From contig JAQGDQ010000650.1 of NCBI GenBank assembly GCA_030141605.1, positions 1 through 64,000 on the forward strand: a stretch of 64,000 nt of DNA, given 5' to 3'. The stretch is from Tubiluchus corallicola (taxonomy: Eukaryota > Priapulida > Priapulimorpha > Priapulimorphida > Tubiluchidae). The translations under genes and the position numbers were made by a program. The notes beneath the pieces were generated by a model. That model was not told the origin of the DNA. It was given only the letters and a program-made list of their open reading frames with translations, and ran no database searches. Below are positions 35,501-50,500 of this stretch, one piece after another; positions within the stretch are counted from its first letter, which is position 1, and each line of letters starts with the position of its first letter.

Positions 35501-38500
35501 TGTGGAGGTAAGTTGGAACGAGAGGAAGAACAAGCACATACACTTTTTCTTGACCCGCCAATATCAAAAGTGAATTCAGAAGCATACTATACACAACTTC
35601 GCAATGATTTGTTACCCAACGCTCATTGGCTTATCTACAGGAAAACTGCATTTTTCAGCAAGATGGTACTACATATCTCAAAAACTGGCAAACACAGCAC
35701 ATGAAGAGAGCACACTAAAATTCATAATTAATAGATGAATGGCCACCAGAATTACCAGACCATAATTCCAGGCTGTGGTATATAGGATTTCCTTAAAAAG
35801 GAAGTGCACAACAGCCGCACAGAAGCTGTTTGATGCAAAGGAACTAAAGACAAAAATTGTTGTGTGCTTGGACCGAATACCCTTAAGAAGTGAGAAACTG
35901 TATCAGCTGTTGGAAGAAAGGAATTCGTCTAGTTTGAAGTGAAAGTGATGGACACAGAGTGGTTGCTGAAAAGTTTAACAATAGTGATGCAAATTTTTTC
36001 TGCTATTTATTTTTTGACTTGTTGTTTTAAAACTTCTGTATCATTGGAAAAATCTAAAGTAATGACTTAAAATTTTTGATGTTTATACATAAAAATCTAT
36101 AACATATAGTATAAGTGTGGTAATTTTCAAGTGAATCTGTTATTTTCTTCTTACAATATCGTGACCATAGCATGACTTCAGCATATTTTTGCCACTTGAC
36201 ATAAGGATGAAAATCTGTCTGTGTGTGTCCCGTACCCACTCTTTCTGAATAGATATCAAACATGGCATCCAAGATAACACTCACAACTGTGGACTCAACT
36301 AGTTTGGCATAACATAAGAATGAGAATGAGGTGACTTCTAATTTTTTAGGACAGTTTTGTACACTCTTTGTACAGCTTTCTGTATGACATAGAATTTTTT
36401 AGTGTTTTGCTGTCACATTTATTCTAAACTTATTAGGCATGAATGTTATTGCTATTCAGGTTTGGAGATGGTTACATCATGATTGGTTTCTCACTTGGTT
36501 ATTTCATAGTAATATCGACACATATGAAGGAGATTGGGCAGGTACTTTTTAATACGATTTGATACGACCTATTGATTGTTATAAGCAGTGGTTTGCATCC
36601 AAGATTACATAAAGTGTGGCATAATAGACTTTAAACTGCCATTTGTTGATAGGTTTGTGTGCTTGTGCAGTTTGTGAAAACATGAAATTTTTGCAATAAG
36701 CCGTCTTAATAATGTTAATAATTTAATCGTTAGTTAAGCCATATTTCATGAAAAATTAATATTACCACCTATAAATTTGTTTCACTGATGAGTTTTAGCT
36801 TTAACGTAAAAGTGCACATTATAAGTCTCCACAGCATATCTTTTATGTTAAGCATTCAGCTTATTTAGATTGTTTCTTTCTAAATGATTTTGTTACAGGA
36901 ACTGTTTCAATCCAGAAACCATAAAGACACTTTGTCAGACACTGCTATATGTGAGAAGCTAAACAAGTGTGCTTCATGTGGTGATAATGAGTAAGTTATT
37001 TGTTTGTTAGATTTCATTTTATTTGTTAAAAAACTTGTAAATTCTGCAGGGATGGTGGCATATAGTCATTTTCAACACATGCACATTGCCGTTTTTAAGA
37101 AAAAAGTTTCACTATCTAAGGTCTAGCTTAACAATAGTGGTGTATTTTAGCAAAATGTTTTATTAAGCAAATGATGAAGCCATGTTTTCAGAGGAAATAA
37201 TGTAAGTATATGAGGACTAGTTCCAGCAACATCTGACTCTAAAACCAACTCACCTTATGTAAATTAAAATTAGCTAAAAAACAGACCGGTGGGAAAGCTT
37301 CCCCTGGGTGGTTTTATCTGCTACACTGCCAACATAAATGCAGGTGAAATCATTGACACAACTTTCTCAAATGCTAGCCATTAATAACCATGTCTTTATG
37401 TGGTGCTGACATGCGCCAGCATTTGATTATGAAAACCTTATTGAATCTTAGGCGATAATTATGGTTCATTTGATTCAAACAGAAAACTGTTGAAATTCTT
37501 TAATTTCGTTTCTCTCTCTGAATAAGTAAAAGGAATGTGTTTCACTTTACGAACACATATTTTTTGCATTATTATTGTTGTAATAATGTATTTCTGTTTT
37601 TATAGTATAAAGATATTGGATCTCTCTGATTTAAAAGAAGTGTTTGCTATCCTAACCTTGGAAGATGAAAGATCGCCTTTTGATAAAATTCAGTGGACAG
37701 AAGATGGCCAGTTACTAGCTGTATCTTCCACTAAGGGTGGTCTTCACGTTTTTCTTACTAAGCTTCCTATGCTAGGGGCAGCTCACATGGCTCGATTGGC
37801 TTATCTTACATCTTTGTTGGAAGTTACTGTCATATCTAATGTAGAAACTGTAAGTATGTTTTTTTTGTAAACATTTTTGTTATCAGTTTTTATTTAATCT
37901 AGTTTAGACCTATACTAATGATTGCTAATGAATGAAGGCACATGTTAAAAAAATTGTTATCGATAAAAGAATGACACAACGCCTTTACATTTAAATGTAC
38001 GTGTGTCATTTAACTGATCATTTGGTGGAGAGCGGGTGAATCAAATAATTAATTACCACCATTAAGTCAAACTGTTAGTGGTTAGTCCTGTGATTACTGT
38101 GTAGGTGGTGAACTGGAGTTAAAGACATTTTCTTTATGTCAAATCCCGTCAATTCTCGTGCACTGAGCATAAAATCCCCGCATTTGATTCCTTGCCAATC
38201 TTGTGCATTCTCAGCTTGTAAATATGAGCATACATATTTGCGTGATAATAAATTATCAGGAAACAAGTTTTGTTAGCCTCTAATAATCTTACCTGCCAGA
38301 TATGTAAGAAAATTTGATAGCTTTGTTTGCCAACACTTCCTGTTACTTGTTAAGGTTGGCGAGTGAGACTACCTTGTATCAAACTTCATCAGTGTAGCTG
38401 CCGAAATATATGTTAAGTGCTGAACTGATTTACACTAGTAAAGTTCTTATTTCTGATTAAGAGATTATTTCATAAATAGCTAGATATTAAATACATTTAT

Positions 38501-41500
38501 GATGTAATTAGCTTAACAAGCCAAATGATTTAGGCTTCATGCAAAGCTTAAGTCTACACTACTTTTTTCGTCACATTATTCCTTAGTTAATATAAAACTA
38601 CAGTAGGCGCCGCTTAATCGACTCACTTTGGGACTGACGTGTTTTGACCCAATTAACCGACTGACTATTAACCGATGGGTGTAGTATTACAGCTATATAA
38701 GTATGAGTCACCAGCTTACTATGCACTACAAAGGTTTTTAATGAATTTTAGAAACGAAGTAATGTCTAAATTCCTTTGTGCAGTTAAAAATTAGAAGACA
38801 TATTTTTAAATATTAATTTATATATGTGAATTAACAATAAATTAAAAGTATACTTTTCTAAATTATAGACTTTTCTAAAGTGTTTATTTGCAAAAATTAC
38901 AAAAATTCCTTCAAAGTCGGCTCGTTCATTTTCCACGAAGAAGTTGGCCCACAAAGTTCTCGTAATTATAAAAATGTTGAAAATCTGTTGTTGTGTGACT
39001 AAAACAATTCTGAATCGTCTGCTCACTTACATTGCTCTTATTTGCTGTACGATGTTTAGTGTTGTAAGTCACAAGGAATACCGGCTGATTACTGTACCTG
39101 CATCTTTGACTGTTAACTCATTAAGCCTGAAAGCGTGATTTGCAACGAGAGCATCAAAATGGAACTGCTAGACAAATGATTAAATGTTTAGCTTCCAGAA
39201 ATTCTTTGGGTAACAGTGGGCGAGCGGGTAACAGATTCCAAGCAAAACCGCTACGCTAGCATATTAGTACATGATAAACAAACCTGCTTATAAACGAAAC
39301 TGTACTTAACATCATTGTTTCTGCATACATAGTGCACAAAAGGAAAGTAAAGATGACATAAAAATAAAAACGCTCTTTTGGCACATACAAATATCTTATT
39401 TTCAGTAGGTGAAGGAAAAATATTGAGTCAAATATGCGGAGTTCTTTGAGTCAATTACCGATAGTTTTTATGTATATTTGAATAGAAGCGGCCTGTTCCA
39501 GGCGGTTTTGAGTCAATAAAGAGATTAAGTCTATTAACTTTGAGTCTATTAAGTGGCGCCTACTGTTTTGGAGTTTATTTTTGCGTAATTATCATTTAAA
39601 TATTTACTATGTAGTCTTATTGTTATTTTGTAGCTACAAAAACTATTAAAACAATCACTTAGAATAATGTTTCACTAATTTTGTAGCTACGCCATTAAAA
39701 ATTTAAAAATAATAATTTTATTTCTGCACTTGGCTACGTCACTCACTATGCTGGGAACTTATAAAAAAACTTTTCATTGTTGACACTTTGATTTCCACCA
39801 AGGTAATATCAATGCAATGTCACCTAGGAGCACTGGTTTTACTGTAATAACTAATGTAGGTATACTGTGCTATAAATTTCTATGACGTTTTTCCAGTACG
39901 GATGTCTGTAATTGGTAAATGAGGTATTCTGCAGTCTCATCTTTTATGATATCTTTATGTCGTTGACATCATGTTATTTAATCTTCAAAATTTTCTTCTA
40001 CAAAAATAACAGCAAAATTATTAATGAAGCTGCTATTAATAGACCACGTTAATTTGAGTCTAGTTCGGGTGTTTTACTTATGCACTTTCTACACATTTTC
40101 TTAGATGCAAGAGGATGTTCCAACAATAATTCCCATTGATGTTGAGCCAACATTTATAGGTCTTGGACCACTACATCTTGCTGTAGGAATGAACAATCGC
40201 ATCTGGTTTTATTATTTAGGAGAAAACGGTACTTTGTGATATAGCTGTCATACATTAATAATTAAATAATGCTGATCTCTTTTTGCTTGTTAGATTTTCT
40301 GTTTAATAAGAAAATATTGTTTGGTCTTTAATTGTGTAGATTTTATTCTTGTTTGAAACTTTCTTCGTGAGTGTTTCTCTGCAGCTCCTTCTTGCTTTTG
40401 AGATTTTTGTCTTTAGTGAATTTAAAAATTTTTAGAACAGGGTTTTACCAGTACAAATAAGTTACTGTATTGATCCCATTTCATGGCCTCGCGATACATG
40501 TAATTAGTTAAGTTTTGTAAGATTCATGAGAATAAAGAAGGTTTCATACTTTAGAGTGAATGGGCATACAGTTATTTTATACTTGCATACTTCTGTGTTT
40601 ATTTTATACTTGCATACTTCTGTGTCTTACATGTAAGTCAGCTAAAACTGTGACTTAAATTAACTGTTAAATTTACATATCTGTTGTAGGCTCCATAAAG
40701 CTGCAATTTTAGATTCTGCATTAGTTTTATCAGCAGATATCTGGATCTATGTTAGACTAGGATTGCTTTGCAATATGCGTTTGTTTTGGCTATAGGTTTT
40801 ATGACCAAAAGGCTGTGATGCATCTATGATATTGTAATAGCTTTTTTGACTATTAAGCCTGTTGGAAAAGTTAAGTTACCTGACAAATTATTGATGTTAA
40901 CTTGTCAACTCTCGTGCACTGGGCATAAGATCCCTGCATTTGATAATGTACTTGATTACTTGCCCACTGACGTAGATCCCTGCCAACTTTGTGCATTCTC
41001 AGCCTGTAAATATGAACGTGCCATCTGTGTGTGATAATAAATTATCAGGAAACAGCAAGTTTTGTCTTGCAGGCCAAATATCTAAAAAACATAGATAGCT
41101 TTGTTTGCCAATATTTCCTGTTACTTGTTAAAGTTGGCGAGTGAGACTAGCTTGTATCAAATTTCAGCAGTTTAGCTGCCGAAATATATGTTAATGACTG
41201 TACTGATTTATACTAATAAAGTTCTTATTTCAGATTAAGAGATTGTTGCATAAATAGTTAGATATAATCAACATAAACAATAGCATGCACTAGCAAGTTT
41301 TCCCATGAAACAATTTGGTACGAAAGTCAGCATATTTGTGCAGTCAAGTTACTATTGATTAATTTGATTTACAGTGAGATTTGTCGAGGTAAATTTTTGT
41401 AAAGGCAACAGTCTTTGTCATCTGGCCTCAGATCATGCCTGATGCTGAAATGAGTGCCATTTCATTTCAGGTACCATGACATAAAAGCAGCAAATAAGCT

Positions 41501-44500
41501 AAATTATCATAGAAGGAATTGATCTTTTAATTAGTTACTAATAATTAATACTTTTGTTACAGGACCAGAAAGACTGCGTGACAGGGAATACCTGGGTACG
41601 GTACAGAGTGTTAAACTGAATTCTGATCATGCTGCTGTGCTGTTTGAAGGCAAAATTCAACTGCATATTGTAAGTTATTAAGCTCGCAATGAAGCAGAAA
41701 ACCAGCAGAACGTTGGAATTTGACTTGCTATTTAATGTTTTTTTGGCCGTTGTAGCAAAAATTGTTTTTGTGTATATAAATGTCTCCTCTATGTGCTTTT
41801 GTTTTAGAGTACATGTATAAATGTATAATCGGGTAGGCTGCATAAAAGGCAAATCATTATCATTTTTCTTCTCTCGGTGATCGGTATCAGAACGGGTGTA
41901 TTACTGATTGAGCAGAACATTCATGCCTTTACCCGAAATAGAATCTTTACATCATGCCTTTACCCATCTACCCTGCTAGAGAATGTAAAAAAATATCTGT
42001 TAATGCAGCAGGCAGAATAGGTGTGCCCGACTGCTCTTAACTGGGTAATAACACCAATTAATTAACACCAATAATACAGCAGATTAATAATGAGCTTTTG
42101 GCTTATTGAACCGCTAAAGTTGAGATGACTTTCAACTAGTTTGTCATTCAAAGTTAATTCACGGTATGCCAAACCTTTGATAACTAGATATGCTAGGCCC
42201 TTGAATAAAACTAGGTAAATCTGATTACCCGGCATTTTTCTGTTATCCGGACTTTTCGACCTTTCAGAATCGTACTATTCGGATAGTCGAGCTTCTGCTG
42301 TAGTACTTTTTTGTTTTATAAAATTTTACGAATATAAAATCTTCCTACATATGTATTCTCATCGGGGGATGAATTTCAACACTACAAAATTAAAAACTAT
42401 TTGTTTATTGAACATTTCAAAACACACACAAACAGATTAACAAATTTTAATATTCATCTATAGTTAGTTATTCTTTCTCATATTGTGCTGACAAGACGTT
42501 TTAAATTAACTTGCCTGGATAAACCGTAAAACAAAAAATTTAGATTGAACACGATGGCACAATCCCAGAGGAGAGAGAGGCCAGGCTTTTTCCCCAAGAA
42601 GATCACAGTGATGAAACTATTGTATGCCATACTATGACTCCTGAGTTTCTCATATATGCTACAAATGTAAGTCACCGAAAATTCGCTTTACGATGATGGT
42701 GCAATCAGACTAGCGAGTTTTCTTGCAAGAGTTTTCTCTCTGACTAGAATGTTTTAACACCTTTGCAAGCTACTACGAGTTTACTTGGCGAATTTCTACA
42801 AATTTGCTTGGCAAACTACTGCCAGTTTACTTGGCGAGAAAACTTGTTAGTCTAACATGCGTTTTTCAGTGGGATTATTAAATGAATTGTACAACATAGT
42901 CGTAGTTTTTGATATTGTGGTTTAGTTTAGATGTGATCTTTAAATGACTATACACTTTTTATCTGTTGTGTAAGTTTCCACGAGTACTTGTAATTTATTT
43001 ACTTCATTTACCTTGCATCATAAGCTTTTAGAATACATCTTTGTTTTAGGTTAAGAATATTTGTGTAAAGGGTTAAGTGATTTTAAATTTGTAAAAATCT
43101 GTAATTTTACTAAGTACATTTGTGTATTTTATATAGACCCATTTTATTTTTGCACAGTTATATTTGATGTCTATTACATTTTTACACTCAAATCATCATT
43201 GTAGTGTAAGCTAATTGTTTTTGTAATTGATGGTGTACACTGTCTAGTCATAAGACTTCCACACTTGTTCTTTAACTTTTTTGTTGTTTATTTATATGTA
43301 TATCTTGGCGTATTTCTCTGCTTAATTTCGGGTAATAATTACCTTACTTACCTGGTTGTAGAATGGTGGCTTGTACATCTTCTTCGTAGAGGACTGGGAG
43401 CATGTTTTGACTTATCGACACATCGTTACTGTAAAGAACATATACCCTGATCCCAATGGCTCCCGAATGGCATTCATAGATGAAAAAACTGACTGCTATA
43501 TAATGAATCCTGTAAGCATTAGCCTGTTGATTTATTCAAAGTACATTTATTGTAACCAATTTACTCAGTAAGCTAGTGATTGTTGTATGCAAAAAATTCA
43601 CAGGTATAGTGCAATACTTAATACCTGAAAAACACCAGAAAGTAAGGCTACTTGTTTATTTCATGTTTCAGATTAATGAAGAATTAGTGGAAGTGCCTAA
43701 CATTTCTGTTAGTGTAAAAGGGCTTTTGTGGGAACAACAGGCTAATGATAAGGTAATTAATGCTTTGCTTCTTTTCACTTCAAATTTTTTACACATCCTA
43801 AAACACCTGCACCTTCAATAGCTCTTTCTGCTGCATTTTTGTCAGTGGTCAAAACTGGTGTCATATACCACTATAGCTCTTAACAAAACATTACAATAAC
43901 TGCTTCTTTTTTCCTTAATTAAATTTGAACTTGGGTTGAACTATATGTTACAATGCGCGATATATCAGTATTTTGTAAGCTGATTTGCAAACCAACTTTT
44001 GCCCTGTATCGATATATTGTTGGGCTAATAAAAGTCGCCATTAGTAATGAAACTAATCGTTAAATAGCCTAATTGAACTATTATGTAAAATAATTCGAAA
44101 AACTCAGTTCAGTATAGTGTAATAACAAACAGCAGTTAATTTTTTGCCCATTAATATAATGACGTAGACAACAGAGAGCCACTATATATACCATGAATCA
44201 TTATGACTCATTCGTGTCCCGCATGTAAACTGCTTTGTAATTTGCCAATAACCAGCCAAACATTGCATTGCACTACCTTCCGGAAAATGTTTTTCTGAAG
44301 TTGCATTGAAGTTTGAAATCATGGAAGTAGTTACTAAGTCTTTAATAGAGGCAGTTGTGGTATTTCCTTTATGCTATCATAAGTCATTATACTATTTAAA
44401 CAAACAGATGTTATGGTAATTGTAAGAAGGGTGCCACATTCATTAAATAGCTCATGCAATAAAATTATGAAAGTCAGATCGAGAAGCTGCTGCTTTGTCA

Positions 44501-47500
44501 TATTCTCACTCATTTGTGTGGGTATTTGACTGTTTGGCACTTATTACATGAAACCATTTGAGCAAACAATTCTCCTGTTGTGTAGTCTAGGACACATAAA
44601 ATTATAAATGCATAAGAGAAAAATTAGCCTCCCATTTTTCTCAATTGGTCAAAGGACTTTTAACTCTGTGATCATTAATAATAGAATGACAGCCTTTGAG
44701 CTGCAAGCATGTGCAGCATACTCTGTGGAGACTCTCAGACAGCAGTTTTTATCATTAAATTAAGTGTGGTATCAGCAAAAACTAAGAAACTATATGTATT
44801 TTAAGCATTCACTTCCTGGGTTAAGTACAAACAAATTCTCATACCTATTACTAACATATTAGTTACTAGTAGAGAAAAGTAATATTATTTAGAAAGACTA
44901 AACTAAATGAACACGTTTACATGTTGTAAACGTGACAGCCCAGAATACACATTAATAATCCTTTTTTTCAACTATTATTTTAAAGTGCTCTATTTGTAGT
45001 TTTGACATGCAAAAAAGCTTGTTTTAGTAGATGCTACAGTCATAACATTGGCAGCATCGTCTACATGGTCAGATTTAGATGAAGAAATGTTGAATATTTC
45101 ATAATTCACAATTCCTCCTTGAAAGACATAATTAAGATGATATTGCTAAATACCATTGTACAATAAAATACAATAGTACAGTAAGGTTAGTACGTCACAT
45201 AATTTTTTGTCTTTGAGTTTGATGACAATATAACATTTTGTTATAGAATAATGGACTGACAATGTATGGGAGCATTCAAATTAATTAAAAATGCATCCTA
45301 CTGTTTAACAGTGCTGTGCAAAATTTTATAACATAGGAGTATAAATTTTGTTGCTTGCCATAAAATCTTGACTCTTTTTAGGGTACCTTTATCATATATG
45401 ATGATGAAAAGATGCACACATACTTCTATAGTAAAGAATCTATTCAAGGTACGTTACATTTTGCTATATTTAGCAAGTTTTGCTGTTATTGTAATAGGTA
45501 CGATACTTTTTTGCTATATGTAGCAAGTTTTGTTGTTAATGCATAGAAACTTACGACATTTATGACTATTTATACATACATACATACATATCCTCTCCTA
45601 TTTGAAGGCACTAAGATGCCTATTTACAGATTGTTAATCTACCATCAAACTTGGCTGGCATCCATCTGCCGATTCCTCTCTGCTGATGGGTCATCTAGCA
45701 TCACCTAAAAAAGTGGGAGGTGTTTATAATCATACAAGAGTTGAGCCAGTCATTTGACCAGTGTGTGAATTTGCTCATGACAAGCTTTAATAATGTTTAC
45801 TATTAAAGCATTTACGACATGTTCGGGCACTATTCCACAACTGAACGACACGTTGCAAAAATATTTTCTTAATGTTAAACAATTTCTTTGTTGGAAAAGC
45901 TTTTTACAGTGACCCTGATCTGAGTTGCACTACGTACCAAGCTTGAAGGTGACACACAGTAATCATTCAACAGGTTGTGTAGCAAAATTATATCACCATC
46001 TTAATCTGTGGTATTAACGAGTTTGAAGTTTCAAATGGCGTAACCTTCAGAAATCATTCTTGTGGGTTTTCTTTGAACTTGTTCCGAGACCTTTGTATCT
46101 TGTAAGTAACTAGTTGACCACACTAACTTGATAATACTCTAATGATAGCCTCAGAATAGCTGTGTAAAGCTGAAGTAGTAAGCCCTTATCTAAGAACGAA
46201 GCCAAATTTCCATCCTGTTTCATGTGATAATCAAAGTCAGGATGTTCTCTTTCTACACGAAGTATCACACATTTTAGGGGATGGAAAGGTATGTGCTATT
46301 AATCTGATGTAGCTTCTGATCTATCAACATCAGACTGCAAATTCATGAAATTGGAGGCTATTTGACCTCTATAAACACTTTTGAATCATCTGCAAAAAAA
46401 TGTATCATTTTTGGTAGATCACTTATAGTAACCAAAAATAAAATTGGTGCAAACACACTACTTTGCAGTATTCCCCATAGTACATCCCTGCTTGCTCACA
46501 TTGACACATGGAAGCGCTGATTGCTTTTTTCCCTGTCGAAATGCACTGATCTATTCCAAAAACAATCCAGAAATGCCATTGCTAGAAAGCTTTGACAAAA
46601 GGTGCTATATCAAAAGCTTTCATAAAATGCAGGTAGCATGAATCCCTTGTATCACCACTATCTAAAATTTCCGTCCATGCTTCTAGAGTTTGCAGCAATT
46701 GAGTGGCAGTTGATAGTTTACATTTGAACCAATGTTGGTGCCAAAATAACATGCTTTGGTCTGACAAATTACTGAAAAGTTTATCTCTAGCGAGTTTTTC
46801 AAGTACTTTCAATGCAACAGAGGTTAAGCTAATTGGGTAACTGTTTGAAGCATCATGTCTATCTCCTTTCTTGAAAATTGGAGATACAATACCCATTTTC
46901 CAGTCGTCAGCAAGCTTGCCGCTGTTTAAAGAAAGTCTAAATATGTAATACAAAGGTTGGCTGACTAACAGCGTCTCCAGTTTCTTTCAAAATTCATGGG
47001 GTACATTGTCAGTACCAGGATCTTTGATAGCATTAAGATTTCAAAATTATTTCCTATTCTAGCAAATGCCCATCATTTTTTGTTTCAAAAATAGAAACAT
47101 TTGTGAGAACTTTCCAAACAAAGAAATCATTGTAACAGTCATTGATGACCTCAGCCTTGCCATAGTCTTCCTTTATATGTCTATGTAGACTATCTAGTGC
47201 AGCTACAAAAATCCTAGATTTTGCCTTTAGAGTGAACATGCTTCTGTGGGATCATTGAGAGTTCTTTCGCATTTTAAGCTATATCGTCTTCAAACATCTT
47301 ATACATTTTCCAACAAGCCCTTGATTACGACTGTATGTGAGGACAGTGTGATTTAAAAAATGCATGGTAGAAAAGTATTAGCTATTTATTATCACTTTAA
47401 TAGTGAGTGCTTTTTTTCTAATTCCATTTTTGTGTTATTGCTATGGAAGTCATTTTTGTTGTAATCATTTTGCTTTTAATAGAATCTTTTACGGTCCATA

Positions 47501-50500
47501 CTTTAGGAGCAAAGGTTGAACTGATTGGATCGACAAAGCTATCTTACGGTCAGAAGCCATTATTGATGTGCAACGGTCAAGTCTATGTGCAAACACAGAA
47601 TGGAAAAATAAACAATTTAGATTTAGACACTCATCCGAATTCATCAGATCCAACCACTCTGAGTTTAAGTGAGGTAGGGCAAGTCGGTCATACTTTACTT
47701 TTGGTTATATATATAGTAGAATTGTGCTTTCATTTATGAACTTGCAGATATATCCTTTACCTTTTTTCTACAAACTCCAGAACTGGCAAAGCTTGTCAAA
47801 ATAATATTGTCCCTATTCCTGCGGATGCAGAGCACCAAACAAAGTAGAAACTGAATTAAAGGATGAGTTATTAACACTGCATTATCTGGACGTTTTTGTT
47901 TTGTGAAAAAATCTAGGCTACCCACAAATTTTAAAGTGCACTTGTAATAGTTTGTTTAACATTTTTATATTATACTTGTCTTTTGCAGTTAAAGGAAAAT
48001 ATACAAAGGTGCATTAAGCTACACAAGTTGAAAGAAGGTTGGCACTTTGCAGCTGTAATTGGTGGCTCGGCGTATCAGGATATCTGGAAGGAGCTAGGAC
48101 GAGCAGCTATGATGCAGCTTGATGTTGATTTTGGTAAACATTAGTTTTATCTATAACCACTATTATTATGTAAAGCAACTAGTGCACTGTACTCATTTTT
48201 GCTACCGTTTGTTTTATACAGTTTGATGCTTTATAGGGCTTGCTTCTCCTGTCGAAGGCAGAGTTAAAATCTTACTTATTTTGAATAATAATCAGCTAAA
48301 ATTAGATGTTTGAAGGAAACAACCAAAGGCAGTATAGCAGATGAAGCCACCCATCTATCTTTCAATGTACTAACCAGTAATTTATTAAGCAGGCTTGACG
48401 ATATTTAAATGTTATAGCCTTAGTGGAGGTTATGGATTAAATATCGTAGTCTGTCCAACTGATGTATTTGTTGAAAAAAATCTCTTCAATTTTTCTTTAA
48501 ATTTTTGGCATTTCTTTTTCTCTGTTTTCATTAGTTTATGATGTCGTTGTGTAAACACTATATAGTTCTTACAATCTTTGATTTATTGATAAAGTTTAAC
48601 AGAGATCCTGTATTGCCACTTCACATGCTTGTAAAGTCATGATTGATTGAGTAACTGTAATGCATAATCAACAATCACTTTGCATGTAGCTATTAGAGTG
48701 TACAGACATCTTGGAGATGCTGGGATGGTCTGGTCCTTGGAGAGCATCAAAGGCATAGAAGATAGGAATCTTCTCTCTGGATATCTTGCTATGTATCTTG
48801 ATGATTTCAGTCTAGCACAGGAGCTGTTTCTTGAATCTAGTCAACCCATGGCTGCTTTGGAGGTACAAGAATTGAATGCTTATTATTAACTCAAACTCAA
48901 ACCATAATTTATATACGAGTAATTGTAGATCTAAGGGTATCTGGATAGGGAACAATTGATTTTTTTATCAAAACAAGACATACTTGAAATGTTATAGAAG
49001 ACAGATTGCTATAGAAGCCCTTTAAATTTAATAGTCTGAATTAAAACAGGACATGCTCATGTTTTGAACACCTTTTTTGCGGTTGCACAGGACTTATTTG
49101 TGAATAATTGGTTTTATAGGATTAGTGGTTTCAGATTAGATTATGCTGGTTTTATAGGCATTTTGTACTTGTGTTGCATAATTTTAGTATGCATTAATTA
49201 GTCATCTAACTTATTGCAGATGAGAAGAGATTTGTTGCATTGGGACCAAGCACTACAACTGGCAAACAGACTTGCTCCTGATCAGATACCTTACATATCC
49301 CGCGAGTATGCACAACAGCTGGAATTTGTGTATGTTCTTAATATTTTTTGTTTCATTAATGAAAACTCTTGCTCCACTTTGAATATTTGTATTATTAGCT
49401 AATTGTATTTGCAAAAGGTAACATAACTAAAGTCTTATCACTAACACTTATGATAGAAATTTTATTCACAGAGATTTAATGAAGCTTTTGAAACTTTGTA
49501 TGATGTATTTCTACATTTGATTTAAATAAATGTTTCTTCAATTTTGTAGGCATCAATGTAACATAAAACTGTAATTTTCTGGAAGGCAAATTATGCCTTA
49601 TTTTCAGCTTCATCGTATTGCAAGAAATAGATTATGTGATGTTTTTACATTAAAACTAAAAAAATTATAATGAGTATGTGAATTAAACAAATATTCACAT
49701 TTACAGGGGTGAGTACAGCAGTGCCTTGCAACATTATGAGAAAGGTATAACAAGACAAGAAGAATATAAGGACCATGATGATACATGTATTGCTGGCATA
49801 GCACGAATGTCAATACGCATGGGTGACATTGCTCGTGGTATATCTATTACTAATGAAGTGGATAGCCGGACGTTGAAGAAAGAATGTGCAGCTATTCTGG
49901 AGAATATGAAGGTAAGAAAATTTTATACTATTCTTTTCTTTATTTCATTTTAGTGAAGTCTTCTAATAATAGCTTGCTTCAGCGCCATATATGTGCATGC
50001 AGACTTAACAGTTGTGTTGAAATGCAATAAATCTTCCCTAAATGACTCCCCTTTCAGTAATAATTCGTTGAACGTTGCATTAAGCTAGAACTTATTAGCA
50101 TGGTTAAGTGAGTTGCTCTGATGAGTGGAAGATGACATGCACTTTTGAGTTTAAAATTAGGAAAGTCGACTTTATTTATATTCAAAGCCTGCGGAGTAAC
50201 AAAGAAAATCCGTAGTAGATCACTAAGATTACATGACCTATGCAATGCAGTTGACTATAGTGCATTTACTATATTGTCTTTATATTACATTTTATTCAAT
50301 GTTTGTTTTATATAAGTTGTTAATCTGCTGCTTATAAAAATGTGTATATTACATGTCTTTGTCATCTGCTGGTTTTGGTTTTGAATATTGTAACATGCTC
50401 ATTCAGAGTATTGCTGCTTCTTAACTATTTATACTAACAAGATTAAATTATAATGCTTTATTTTTTCCATGAATTGTACCATATTGCCTACAGGCGTTAT

